Source: CAYTLQ01 sp964438715
GTDB lineage: Bacteria > Bacteroidota > Ignavibacteria > Ignavibacteriales > Ignavibacteriaceae
Reading direction: 5' to 3'
DNA length: 13,256 bases
NCBI GenBank assembly: GCA_964438715.1
Contig: CAYTLQ010000287.1
Location: forward strand, 1 to 13,256
This document shows positions 1-7,352 of the stretch, one piece after another. The translations under genes were made by a program, and so were the position numbers. The notes under the pieces are model-generated. The model ran no database searches. It saw nothing but the letters and a program-made list of their open reading frames with translations, and had not been told where the DNA came from. Every line of letters begins with the position of its first letter. Position 1 is the stretch's first letter.

Positions 1-88
1 TCTTTACTATTAGGAGAATGGTCATTGAAATGGAAACTTTAACTGGTTTAGAGAATTAAATTCTTTAATAACTTGATTAGGAATTAAT

Positions 89-556
89 ATGCGCAACATA
101 ATTTTTTTATTTGTTTTCTTAACCACAAATTTCTTCGCACAAAATGTCAATTTTTCAGGTCTTTGGTCTTTAGATGAAAGTAAAAGCGAAAATACTTCAA
201 ACAGAAGTGGAAGAATGTTAGCTATTCCATTAATGCTCGTAAAACAGGATAATTCAAAAATCATCATTACTTCTTACACAAAAAGAGATACATTAGTAGT
301 TACCATCTCCTTAGATGGAAAAGAAAATATCAATCAACATCGATTCGGAGAAATGAAAACATATGCCCGCTGGTTAGATGGAGGTGAAAAACTTCGTTTA
401 GAATCAATAATCACCGGTGAGCGTCAGGGAATGGTTTTCGAAATAGAGTCTATAGAGACATGGTCAATTAAAGATAGTCTTTTGATGATTGATTCTTTTA
501 GAGAAACTCCCATGGGTGAAATGGAGGGAAAATATGTTTATACAAAAAAAGAATAA
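89..556 (+). CDS. Small secreted protein of unknown function
   Basis: A 155-residue protein that I do not recognise by name. Residues 1-18 form a clear signal peptide (Arg/Asn start, a Phe/Leu-rich core, then FAQ), so the mature chain probably begins near residue 19 and is exported. The mature part opens with an FSGLWSLDESKS motif. This GxWxLDxxKS type of opening is common in small secreted proteins of Bacteroidota and Acidobacteria, and the alternating polar/hydrophobic strands after it fit a small lipocalin-like beta-barrel (inference). The ATG at 89 has an AGGA at 79-82 as ribosome binding site. It is the only plus-strand gene in the window and converges on nfnB. There are no cysteines and no visible catalytic motif. 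The CDS is well supported, but no function can be assigned. Confidence 0.8.
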   Translation: MRNIIFLFVFLTTNFFAQNVNFSGLWSLDESKSENTSNRSGRMLAIPLMLVKQDNSKIIITSYTKRDTLVVTISLDGKENINQHRFGEMKTYARWLDGGEKLRLESIITGERQGMVFEIESIETWSIKDSLLMIDSFRETPMGEMEGKYVYTKKE

Positions 557-564
557 ATGGTAAA

Positions 565-595
565 TGCAAAAAGCCCGTTAAAGACGGGCTTTGCA
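565..595 (-). terminator. Hairpin terminator between convergent genes
   Basis: A GC-rich stem AAGCCCGT (571-578) pairs perfectly with ACGGGCTT (584-591) around a 5-nt loop, with extra pairing to 565 and 595 across a small bulge. On the minus strand the stem is followed by a run of five T residues, the classic Rho-independent form, so it best serves the nfnB transcript ending at 619. It also lies 9 nt past the stop of the plus-strand gene and may act on both transcripts, although the plus-strand T-run is only three long. Confidence 0.75.
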
Positions 596-618
596 AAATT
601 CATCAGGATTATTTCTTA

Positions 619-2049
619 CTACCACTTATCGGGTGACATTAAGTACTCATTAATAGCCTTTGCGGCAGTTCTCCCGGCTCCCATTGCCAGAATTACCGTC
701 GCACCTCCGGTGACTATATCACCGCCCGCAAATACCCCTTTTCGGGAGGTTTTCATTGTGTTACTATCAACTGCTATTGTACCTCGTTTGGTAAAAGCAA
801 TATCGGGAGTTGTCTTTTTAATTATTGGATTTGAACCATTTCCGATAGCAATAACCGCCATATCCAGTTCCATCGTGTACTCCGATCCTTGAACCGGTAT
901 TGGTCTCCGGCGACCGGAATCATCAGGTTCACCGAGTTCCATACGCTGTAATTTTACACCACGCAACCATCCTTCAGAGTCTCCATAAAATTCCAGCGGA
1001 TTTGTAAGGAAAATAAATTCCACTCCTTCCTGTTTGGCATGATGAATTTCTTCAATTCTTGCAGGCATTTCTGTTTCAGAACGACGATAGAGAATACACG
1101 CTCTTTTTGCTCCAAGTCTTTTAGCAGTTCTTACTGCATCCATAGCGGTATTTCCGCCCCCAAAAACAGCAACATTTTTATCTTTACAGTCAAAAACAGG
1201 AGTATCATATTCAGGAAATCTATAGGCTTTCATGAGATTAACTCTCGTCAAAAATTCATTTGCCGAATATACCCCGTTGAGTTGTTCGCCCGGTATCCCA
1301 AGAAAATAAGGAAGTCCGGCTCCAACGCCTATAAAAACAGCATCATACCCCTCTTCATTAAAAAGATCATCTATAGTGTCGGTCATACCAATGACTGCAT
1401 TTGTCTTAAATTCCACACCAAGATTTTTTAGTGCCTCTACTTCAACTTTCACAATTTCTTTAGGTAAGCGAAATTCCGGAATTCCATAAACGAGTACACC
1501 TCCCAACTCATGCAGAGCCTCAAACACAGTTACATCATGACCCATTTGAGCAAGGTCACCGGCACAACTCAAACCGGCAGGTCCACTACCTATAATTGCA
1601 ACTTCTTTACCAGTTTTCTCTTTCCTTGTTACCTTCCGCAAACCAAGATGTTCTCTTTCGTAATCGGCAACAAATCTTTCTAACCGTCCGATAGCTACAG
1701 GCTCATTTTTATTGCCGACTACACATTTTACTTCACATTGTTCCTCCTGCGGACAAACTCTTCCACATATTGCAGGCAACATATTGTCTTCTTTTATTTT
1801 TGCGGCTGCACCTAAAAAATCACCCTGGGCAACTAAGGCAATAAAATCTTTAATCTTAACACCAACCGGACAGCCTTCAACACAAACCGGCTTAGGACAT
1901 TGTAAGCATCTGTTTGCCTCCATCTTCGCCAATTCTTCAGTAAAGCCCAGATTTACTTCTTTAAAGTTTTTACTTCTTATTTCAGGATCCTGCTCAGGCA
2001 TTGGCTGGCGAGGGATTTTCATTCTTTCTTTTTTTGTTAATTCAGTCAT
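619..2049 (-). CDS. nfnB: NADH-dependent reduced ferredoxin:NADP+ oxidoreductase, large subunit (NfnB / GltD-like)
   Basis: An iron-sulfur flavoprotein of the GltD/NfnB/SudA family, 476 residues from the ATG at 2049. The N-terminal helical domain has two cysteine clusters: C48, C51, C56, C60 and C95, C99, C105, C109 (the latter in a CGRVCPQE context). These are ligands for two [4Fe-4S] clusters. A Rossmann FAD motif GSGPAG lies at about 154-159, an NADP(H)-binding GGGNTAMD at about 297-304, and the C-terminal FAD-contacting AGGDIVTGG segment near 440. The ORF could open at a TTG at 2058, but an AAGG at 2059-2062 is spaced 9 nt from the ATG at 2049 and abuts the TTG, so ATG is preferred. Such proteins are often labelled glutamate synthase small subunit. 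Here the adjacent NfnA-type partner and the absence of a large GltB subunit favour NfnAB: NADH plus reduced ferredoxin reduce two NADP+ by electron bifurcation/confurcation (family knowledge). It is last in its operon, ahead of the terminator at 565-595. Confidence 0.9.
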   Translation of the reverse strand: MTELTKKERMKIPRQPMPEQDPEIRSKNFKEVNLGFTEELAKMEANRCLQCPKPVCVEGCPVGVKIKDFIALVAQGDFLGAAAKIKEDNMLPAICGRVCPQEEQCEVKCVVGNKNEPVAIGRLERFVADYEREHLGLRKVTRKEKTGKEVAIIGSGPAGLSCAGDLAQMGHDVTVFEALHELGGVLVYGIPEFRLPKEIVKVEVEALKNLGVEFKTNAVIGMTDTIDDLFNEEGYDAVFIGVGAGLPYFLGIPGEQLNGVYSANEFLTRVNLMKAYRFPEYDTPVFDCKDKNVAVFGGGNTAMDAVRTAKRLGAKRACILYRRSETEMPARIEEIHHAKQEGVEFIFLTNPLEFYGDSEGWLRGVKLQRMELGEPDDSGRRRPIPVQGSEYTMELDMAVIAIGNGSNPIIKKTTPDIAFTKRGTIAVDSNTMKTSRKGVFAGGDIVTGGATVILAMGAGRTAAKAINEYLMSPDKW

Positions 2050-2060
2050 ATATGCCAACC

Positions 2061-2924
2061 TTACGATTCAATTGGAGAGAAAGCTTTTAACATTTGTTCC
2101 GATTTACATTCATAATGTTCGAGCGATTCAGCTTCAAACTTTTTATATGTTCTGTTTCGTTTTATGAGAATATCAAAATCTACCAAATGTGCATCGAATT
2201 CCGGTCCATCAACACAGACAAAAACTGTCTGATTATCTACTGTTGCCCTGCATCCCCCACACATACCGGTTCCGTCAACCATAACAGGATTAAGACTCAC
2301 AACGGTTTTAATACCGAATGGTTTTGTAACATCTGAAACGGCTTTCATCATAGGAATCGGGCCAATCGCAAGTACGAAATCAACTTTTTTACCAGATTCA
2401 ATGATACTTTTCAACTTATCAGTAACAAAACCTTTTTCTCCATAACTCCCATCATCTGTTGTTATGTAAACAGTATCAGATATTTCTCTTAGTTCGTTTT
2501 CCAGAATTACAAGATCTCTTGTCCTGGCACCAACAATAGAAATAGTTTCGTTACCTGCATTCTTAAGTGCTTTTGCAATAGGAAAAGCAATTGCCGCACC
2601 TACACCTCCACCAATAGAGATTGCTGTTCCGAAATTCTCAATGTGTGATGGTTTGCCTAAAGGACCAACAACATCATGAAAAAAGTCATTCGTGTTTAAT
2701 GTATTAATTTCCTTAGTCGATTTTCCAATGCCCTGAACTATAATTGTTATTGTTCCTTCGTTCGTATCGGAGTCAGCTATAGTCAAAGGAATTCTTTCTC
2801 CATGCTCTGTTGCTCTGACAATAACAAACTGTCCCGCCTTCCTTCTTTGAGCTATTTTGGGCGCTTCGATGAAAAATCTTTTTATATCTTTTGCCAGGAA
2901 TTCAGCTTTCACTATTCTATACAT
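2061..2924 (-). CDS. nfnA: NfnA, ferredoxin-NADP reductase-like small subunit
   Basis: The small subunit that pairs with NfnB, 287 residues from the ATG at 2924. It has an FAD-binding beta-barrel with the ERIPLTIAD motif at 43-51 (an RxPL[ST] type flavin site), an NAD-binding GGGVGAA at about 105-111, and a C-terminal [2Fe-2S] site in the order D217, C222, C225, C237 (DGTGMCGGC, then a later C in FVCVDGPEFD). Three Cys plus one Asp is the known ligand set of this family. The ORF also has an upstream TTG at 2933, but the family normally starts MYxI, matching the ATG at 2924. No clear Shine-Dalgarno precedes it. Its stop lies 11 nt before the preferred nfnB ATG, and it starts 20 nt after the histidine kinase stop, so the three genes very likely share a transcript. 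The dihydroorotate dehydrogenase electron-transfer subunit PyrK is a relative, but the NfnB neighbour decides the call. Confidence 0.9.
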   Translation of the reverse strand: MYRIVKAEFLAKDIKRFFIEAPKIAQRRKAGQFVIVRATEHGERIPLTIADSDTNEGTITIIVQGIGKSTKEINTLNTNDFFHDVVGPLGKPSHIENFGTAISIGGGVGAAIAFPIAKALKNAGNETISIVGARTRDLVILENELREISDTVYITTDDGSYGEKGFVTDKLKSIIESGKKVDFVLAIGPIPMMKAVSDVTKPFGIKTVVSLNPVMVDGTGMCGGCRATVDNQTVFVCVDGPEFDAHLVDFDILIKRNRTYKKFEAESLEHYECKSEQMLKAFSPIES

Positions 2925-2944
2925 GTAATTCAATCAGATTTAAG

Positions 2945-4075
2945 TTAAATGATTTGAGGAATTTTGATAAAAAATTTTGTCCCGTCACCGGGTACTGACG
3001 AAAAGTAAACTTTACCTTTTAAGTATTTTTCACCTAAGAGTTTCATGCTGTAAGTTCCGAGACCTCTTCCCTCCCCTTTTGTAGAAAAACTACGCTGAAA
3101 CATCTGTAATTGAACATACAGCGGCATATATTGGGGATTACTAGCTGAAAATATCACAAATCCGGATTCAGTTTTACAATTAAGCTCGATTACTGAATTA
3201 CCTTTTTCTGCCTCAAGTGCATTTTTAACCATATTTCCCAAAACCCGAAAAAGTATCCGCTCATCACTTACGATCGAAACATCTTCAGAATTTTTATCAA
3301 TTATAATTTTTGACCCATTGTTTGCGGGATGTTTTGAATACACCATTTGCAGTTTATTGAATAACACACCGCTGGAAAAATTGGTAATGTTTAATACAAG
3401 CTCACCTGATTCAGCGCTTGAAATCTCCCTTTGCATCTTTAATTCATCAATAAGCCTGTTGGAAAGTTCATTAAGAGTTCTAGAAATTTCAGGAAGTTCC
3501 TGCTCTGAAGCATCATTTAATAAATCGCTAAAACCTTGCAGTCCCATTGCAATATTCAGTATATCATGAAAAAAGATTCGTTCAAAGGCTTTCTTTCTTT
3601 TTTCAGTGCTTATATCAACAATGGTTATAACTGTAAATAATCTTCCCGAAATTGTAAGAGGAACAGCAAAGACTTTTAAGTCTAAAGCGCCACCATTTTT
3701 TTGAAGGATTCTGCACTCTTGTTCTGCAGGAAAACCTTCCTGACTCTCGAGTATTGCATTAACAGCTCCACAAGTACTGCAAAAAATCGTCGTTCCACAG
3801 CCCGCCACATTTTCATCAGAATGCACACAGTTCAAAAGTTCCCCCGGCCGAATACCAAGTATCGAATGGATTGAAGGAACTCCATTAATTTTTTCGACTG
3901 CTTTATTTGCAAATATTATTTGTCTGTTCTCATCTAAAACTAGTACAATATCGGGAATAGCATCAAGTACTTTATTCTTGTCCTCGTATTCCCTGAATTG
4001 ATAGAATGATGCATAAACATCACTTATTGGAGAACGATCCGGACTAGCAAACTGAGAAGAATTTTGTTCAGTCAT
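2945..4075 (-). CDS. Soluble PAS-domain sensor histidine kinase with cysteine-rich PAS loop
   Basis: A 376-residue protein with no membrane segment, so probably a cytoplasmic sensor. A PAS domain spans roughly residues 35-157. It carries an unusual loop with C83, C93, C99 and C102 (RPGELLNCVHS, then GCGTT, then FCSTCGA), and a further C121. The spacing looks suited to a metal or redox-sensitive thiol site, but that is inference. A dimerisation/phospho-acceptor helix follows with FFHDILN, making H170 the likely phosphorylation site. The ATPase domain has an N-box NMVKNALEAE at about 281-290 and a G-box GRGLGTYS near 340. The ATG at 4075 has no good ribosome binding site. No response regulator is encoded in the window. 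Its stop is only 20 nt from nfnA, which suggests co-expression with the NfnAB redox enzyme. Confidence 0.88.
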   Translation of the reverse strand: MTEQNSSQFASPDRSPISDVYASFYQFREYEDKNKVLDAIPDIVLVLDENRQIIFANKAVEKINGVPSIHSILGIRPGELLNCVHSDENVAGCGTTIFCSTCGAVNAILESQEGFPAEQECRILQKNGGALDLKVFAVPLTISGRLFTVITIVDISTEKRKKAFERIFFHDILNIAMGLQGFSDLLNDASEQELPEISRTLNELSNRLIDELKMQREISSAESGELVLNITNFSSGVLFNKLQMVYSKHPANNGSKIIIDKNSEDVSIVSDERILFRVLGNMVKNALEAEKGNSVIELNCKTESGFVIFSASNPQYMPLYVQLQMFQRSFSTKGEGRGLGTYSMKLLGEKYLKGKVYFSSVPGDGTKFFIKIPQII

Positions 4076-4088
4076 AGTTAAGAATTAG

Positions 4089-4118
4089 CAATTAATTATT
4101 GTTTATTTATCAATTAAT
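4089..4118. repeat. Paired CAATTAAT direct repeats upstream of the kinase gene
   Basis: Two copies of CAATTAAT, at 4089-4096 and 4111-4118, begin 22 bp apart, about two helical turns. They sit in the 66-nt gap between the SDR stop and the kinase ATG. The spacing would suit a regulator binding one face of the DNA, but the gap is very AT-rich and chance is a fair explanation. I could not find a convincing promoter in this gap. Confidence 0.2.
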
Positions 4119-4141
4119 GTGCCATATCTTAACGGGTCACT

Positions 4142-4930
4142 TTAGAAGCCTTTGATTAATCCACCATCAATATGTATCGTATTTCCGGTAATATACCCTG
4201 CTCTTTCGGAACATAAAAAAACTGTTGCGGCAGATATTTCACTTACCGAGCCCATTCTTTTCATGGGTATTTCTTCAGCCATCTCTATCAATACAGTTTC
4301 TAATGTTTTGCCCGTTAATTTTGCCTTTTTTTCTGCCAATTCTTCAATTCTCGAAGTTAATGTATAACCCGGTGCTACATTATTAATTGTTATGTTGTAC
4401 GGAGCATATCGGGTGGAAAGAGTTTTCATCATTCCGGTTAATCCCAGACGAAATACAGTAGATAAAATTAGGTTTTCGGAAGGTTGTTTTACAGCAATAG
4501 AGGTAATATTCACAATTCTGCCCCATTGTCTTTCTTTCATTCCGGGGAGAACATCCTTTGTAAGTATTATTGCACTTTTAAGAATATGCCGATAAGCATT
4601 ATCCCAATCCTTAGAATCAAACTCCTCAAAATATCCTGCAGGAGGTCCACCACAGTTATTTACCAGAATATCAATATTTCCGACTGATTTATTACACCAA
4701 CCGATAAGCTGACTTACTTCTTCAGGATTATTCAGGTCACATTTTTTCCAAAAAACTTCTTTACCAAATTCTTTTTTAAGCTCGTAAGCTACAATTCCAA
4801 GGTTACTTTCATTGCCGGAAGCAATTATTACCTCACAGCCTTCTTTGAGTAATTCTCCTGCTATCCCAAATCCAATGCCCTTACTTGCCGCAGTGACTAA
4901 TGCTTTTTTGCCCGTTAACTGAAAATCCAT
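4142..4930 (-). CDS. Short-chain dehydrogenase/reductase family protein lacking the canonical Tyr/Lys pair
   Basis: A 262-residue classical-size SDR resembling 3-oxoacyl-ACP reductases. The cofactor-binding glycine motif TAASKGIG is at 13-20, an acidic CDL follows at 64-66, and NNCGG is at 91-95 (usual NNAG). The active-site Ser is S144, in NITSIAV. Thirteen residues on, where the catalytic Tyr belongs, the sequence has S157, and the expected Lys four residues later is R161 (STVFR in place of YxxxK). The C-terminal NNVAPGYT and TGNTIHIDGG segments are normal for the family. A known SDR subgroup (BKR-like SDR-like) shares this loss and similar sequence around the site, so the gene is unlikely to be decayed, but the substrate and even the reductase activity are uncertain. 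ATG at 4930 has a good AAGGA site 5 nt upstream (4936-4940). The gene stands after a 155-nt gap and has its own upstream repeats. Confidence 0.88.
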   Translation of the reverse strand: MDFQLTGKKALVTAASKGIGFGIAGELLKEGCEVIIASGNESNLGIVAYELKKEFGKEVFWKKCDLNNPEEVSQLIGWCNKSVGNIDILVNNCGGPPAGYFEEFDSKDWDNAYRHILKSAIILTKDVLPGMKERQWGRIVNITSIAVKQPSENLILSTVFRLGLTGMMKTLSTRYAPYNITINNVAPGYTLTSRIEELAEKKAKLTGKTLETVLIEMAEEIPMKRMGSVSEISAATVFLCSERAGYITGNTIHIDGGLIKGF

Positions 4931-5085
4931 TGTTTTCCTTTTTCATTTCTTAGAATGATTTTTTTCTCATTTGATAATGTACAGTATGTCATAATAGTGT
5001 GAATTTGTCGAAAAATTGTTCGTAAAATTTGTCAGATAAGAAAATATGATGTGAGTTGATACGATATTTAATCATTTTCTATCAT
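4931..5085 (-). promoter_or_regulatory. Probable promoter region for the SDR gene
   Basis: This is the longest non-coding gap in the window (155 nt) and separates the seven-gene cluster from the SDR gene. On the minus strand a TCGACA (5010-5005) lies 17 nt upstream of a CATACT (4987-4982), an acceptable but imperfect -35/-10 pair. TATTAT (4996-4991) is another possible -10. The triple repeat at 5002-5037 overlaps the -35 side. No strong terminator hairpin closes the upstream cluster here, so read-through into the SDR is possible. Confidence 0.3.
5002..5037. repeat. Three tandem 12-bp imperfect repeats upstream of the SDR gene
   Basis: Three consecutive 12-bp units lie at 5002-5013 (AATTTGTCGAAA), 5014-5025 (AATTGTTCGTAA) and 5026-5037 (AATTTGTCAGAT). 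They are in the 155-nt gap between the DUF1460 stop and the SDR start, about 70-110 nt upstream of the SDR ATG. Tandem near-helical-turn repeats in such a position could be an operator. No transcript start is known, so this is inference. Confidence 0.4.
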
Positions 5086-5925
5086 TCATTCTGCCCTTAA
5101 TACAATGATGCCAGTGTGTTTTTTGATTTGTAAAAGGTAATCGAACAAGCCGGTATCAGTTATCTGTACTTTGCTTCCGGCTATCGGAGCATGGAGAAAT
5201 CTGGGTTCTCCATCGACAATTGTGACGAATCCGACATGACCAATGTCTAAACCTTTAACCGATGTTGTGATTGCAATTATATCTCCATTTTTTAACTTAG
5301 AGTATATTCTTTTAACATCAGATTTGGGTATCCAACTATATTTACGCTTATTTATCTCATTTTCCTGATTACGAATTTCCTTAACAAAAGCCGGGTTCTC
5401 CTGTAACTGTTTGTAAAGTTCAGGATGAGAACTCATCCAATTGAGGTTAAATGATATCTCCTTTCCACCGAGTTCGGCAGTAACATCTCGCAGAATTCCT
5501 CCGCGTGTATTGTGGTAAATCCAATCAGAAAAATAATGAAGTCGTGAAGTATATTTATCAATTTTACCATCACGGTAACGAACTTGTTGAAGTTCATTAC
5601 AATATGATTGAAAATCACTTTGACCTTTTTTAATGCATGTGCTTAATGCAAGGGTAGTTTCTAAAAAAGTAGTACAGTCCAAACCATCCAGCTTTATAAC
5701 CAGCTGTTCTTCACCCGGTATTTCTAATGTATGCGCAACATAATCGACACCAATAAAACTTTTACCAACATTATTTATTATATCCCCCATAGGAAGAGTT
5801 GCTAAATTCATTTGTGAAAAAGCATGAAATTTTTGTTGTAGTAAAAGTGAATCTGAAGATGTACAGAAAATTTGTCCGAAGGAGTCTGATATGAAAAAAA
5901 GCAGAAAATAAAATAAATGTTTCAA
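5086..5925 (-). CDS. Exported DUF1460 family protein (N-acetylmuramoyl-L-alanine amidase-like, NlpC/P60 fold)
   Basis: A 279-residue protein with an N-terminal signal peptide (residues 1-18, Phe/Leu-rich core ending FGQ), so it should act in the periplasm. The DUF1460 family has a papain-like NlpC/P60 fold, and members are linked to peptidoglycan peptide cleavage and recycling (family knowledge). The likely catalytic Cys is C84 in LDGLDCTTF and the likely His is H229 in IGHVGF. Other family-typical segments are SRLHYFSDW at 126-134 and the NGD motif at 212-214. The start is a TTG at 5925. It is favoured because an AGGA at 5935-5938 lies 9 nt upstream and the signal peptide needs this start. 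The TTG overlaps the dnaB stop as TTGA, so translation is probably coupled to dnaB. It is the last gene of the seven-gene cluster. The family call is firm, but the exact bond cleaved is not determined. Confidence 0.87.
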   Translation of the reverse strand: MKHLFYFLLFFISDSFGQIFCTSSDSLLLQQKFHAFSQMNLATLPMGDIINNVGKSFIGVDYVAHTLEIPGEEQLVIKLDGLDCTTFLETTLALSTCIKKGQSDFQSYCNELQQVRYRDGKIDKYTSRLHYFSDWIYHNTRGGILRDVTAELGGKEISFNLNWMSSHPELYKQLQENPAFVKEIRNQENEINKRKYSWIPKSDVKRIYSKLKNGDIIAITTSVKGLDIGHVGFVTIVDGEPRFLHAPIAGSKVQITDTGLFDYLLQIKKHTGIIVLRAE

Positions 5926-7352
5926 AACGGTAAATCCTGATTAGTTGGTTTTATTTGAGCCGGATTTTCGTAAGATCGGAATTGTTCAAGGTTTTCAAAC
6001 CGGGTGAATTCTTTGATGAACCGAAGTTTAACCTCTCCGGTTGGGCCATTTCTATGTTTTGCAATTATAATATCTGCGGTGCCTTGAGTAGGATTTTTGT
6101 CCTTATCCTCTTTGATTCCATAATATTCAGGACGATGAATAAACATAACTACATCAGCATCTTGTTCAATTGAACCGGATTCACGCAGATCTGATAATAA
6201 TGGAATTTTATCTTGCCTCTGCTCCACTGCACGATTTAACTGCGCTAAAGCGAGAACAGGAATTTTTAATTCTTTTGCTAATGCCTTTAATGATCTGGAG
6301 ATATGGGAAATTTCGCGTTCTCTGGATTCGCTATTACCCGGTCCTTGCATCAATTGAAGGTAATCGATCATAATCATAGAAATGTTTTTTTCTACTTTCA
6401 GTCGCCGGGCTTTTGCCCGTATTTCCAGCACAGTTTGAGCCGGAGCATCATCAATAAGCATTGGAGCCTGACTTAGTCTTGCTGCAGCACTGGCTAATTT
6501 TTTTGATTCCTCCAATGCCAATCTTCCCGTTCTAACATCGTGAGCGTTTATATAAGCCTCTGCGCATAAAAGACGCATAACAAGTTGTTCTTTTGACATT
6601 TCAAGACTAAAAAATCCAATTGGAGCCTGATTCATTACAGCAATATTTCTTGCGAGACTTAGTGCGAGGGCAGTTTTTCCCATAGATGGTCGGGCCGCAA
6701 GAATAATTAAATCAGATTGTTGAAATCCTCCCAACATTTCATCAAGTTGGTAATAGCCGGTTGGGAGAGCAAATTTTTTATAATCTTTTGTGTGCAGGGC
6801 ATCTATTAGCTCCATTGTATCCTGCACAACACTCTTCAGATCGAAAAATGATTTTTTCATGTGGGCTTCAGTAATCTCGAAAATTTTACCTTCGGCTTTA
6901 TCGAGAATACTGAGCGCATCATCTTTTTCCTGTCTGGCATGAGAAATGATTTCTGTGCAGGTTGCTATCAAATCCCGTAAAATAGATTTTTCAAGAAGAA
7001 TCCGGGCGTAATACTCGAAATTTGCGGCAGAACCTACATCCATTGCAAGTTCTGCAATATATGTTAAATGATCATCTTTCGTTGAGTTGAGACGCTTTAT
7101 TTCCGCATTAACTGTTATCGGATCAACTTCAGAGTTATTATTAAAAAGATTTACAATTGCCTCAAAAATCAACCTATGCAGATTGTTTGCGAAAGAAGAC
7201 TTTTTTAATAATTGTACACCCTTTGAAACAGCAGTTGAGTCGATAAGCATTCCACCCAATACAATTTTTTCAACCTCCGGTGCGCTAGGAACAAGTGCGC
7301 CACTAATTTTATTACCCTTCACGGGCAATTGAGACATATCATCAGAAATCAT
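5922..7352 (-). CDS. dnaB: Replicative DNA helicase DnaB
   Basis: A 476-residue hexameric helicase that unwinds DNA ahead of the replication fork. The N-terminal helical domain (about 20-125) begins with the family-typical PSAPEVEKIVLGGML. A linker leads to the RecA-like ATPase: Walker A ARPSMGKT at 220-227, FFSLEMS at 247-253, Walker B region IMIDYLQ at 327-333, the AQLNRAVEQR segment at about 370-379, and DLRESGSIEQDAD at 388-400. KHRNGPTG at 432-439 carries the basic residues that contact a neighbouring subunit's ATP. Length is normal and no intein interrupts the usual insertion sites. ATG at 7352 has an AAGG 7 nt upstream and overlaps the preceding glycosylase stop as ATGA. An ATG five codons later (7337) is a weaker alternative. 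The ATGA overlap ties its translation to the upstream DNA-repair gene. Confidence 0.96.
   Translation of the reverse strand: MISDDMSQLPVKGNKISGALVPSAPEVEKIVLGGMLIDSTAVSKGVQLLKKSSFANNLHRLIFEAIVNLFNNNSEVDPITVNAEIKRLNSTKDDHLTYIAELAMDVGSAANFEYYARILLEKSILRDLIATCTEIISHARQEKDDALSILDKAEGKIFEITEAHMKKSFFDLKSVVQDTMELIDALHTKDYKKFALPTGYYQLDEMLGGFQQSDLIILAARPSMGKTALALSLARNIAVMNQAPIGFFSLEMSKEQLVMRLLCAEAYINAHDVRTGRLALEESKKLASAAARLSQAPMLIDDAPAQTVLEIRAKARRLKVEKNISMIMIDYLQLMQGPGNSESREREISHISRSLKALAKELKIPVLALAQLNRAVEQRQDKIPLLSDLRESGSIEQDADVVMFIHRPEYYGIKEDKDKNPTQGTADIIIAKHRNGPTGEVKLRFIKEFTRFENLEQFRSYENPAQIKPTNQDLPF

Noticed and set aside
1..60. Possible 3' end of an upstream plus-strand gene (an open frame ending at TAA 58-60, or another ending at 40-42)
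   Set aside because: Only 13-19 codons are visible, two frames are open, and neither matches anything I recognise.
619..2049. Annotation as the glutamate synthase small subunit GltD
   Set aside because: No GltB-type large subunit is nearby, and the immediate neighbour is an NfnA-type subunit with its [2Fe-2S] site, so NfnB is the better call.
1712..2167. A 151-codon open frame on the plus strand
   Set aside because: It lies antisense to nfnB and nfnA, has no ribosome site or recognisable domain, and its composition reads as the complement of the real genes. Other plus-strand frames such as 8911-9354 are rejected for the same reason.
5010..5021. GAAAAATTGTTC resembling a Gram-positive LexA box (GAAC-N4-GTTC) with one mismatch
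   Set aside because: The left half-site is imperfect, the region is AT-rich, and the 12-bp tandem repeat explains the sequence better.
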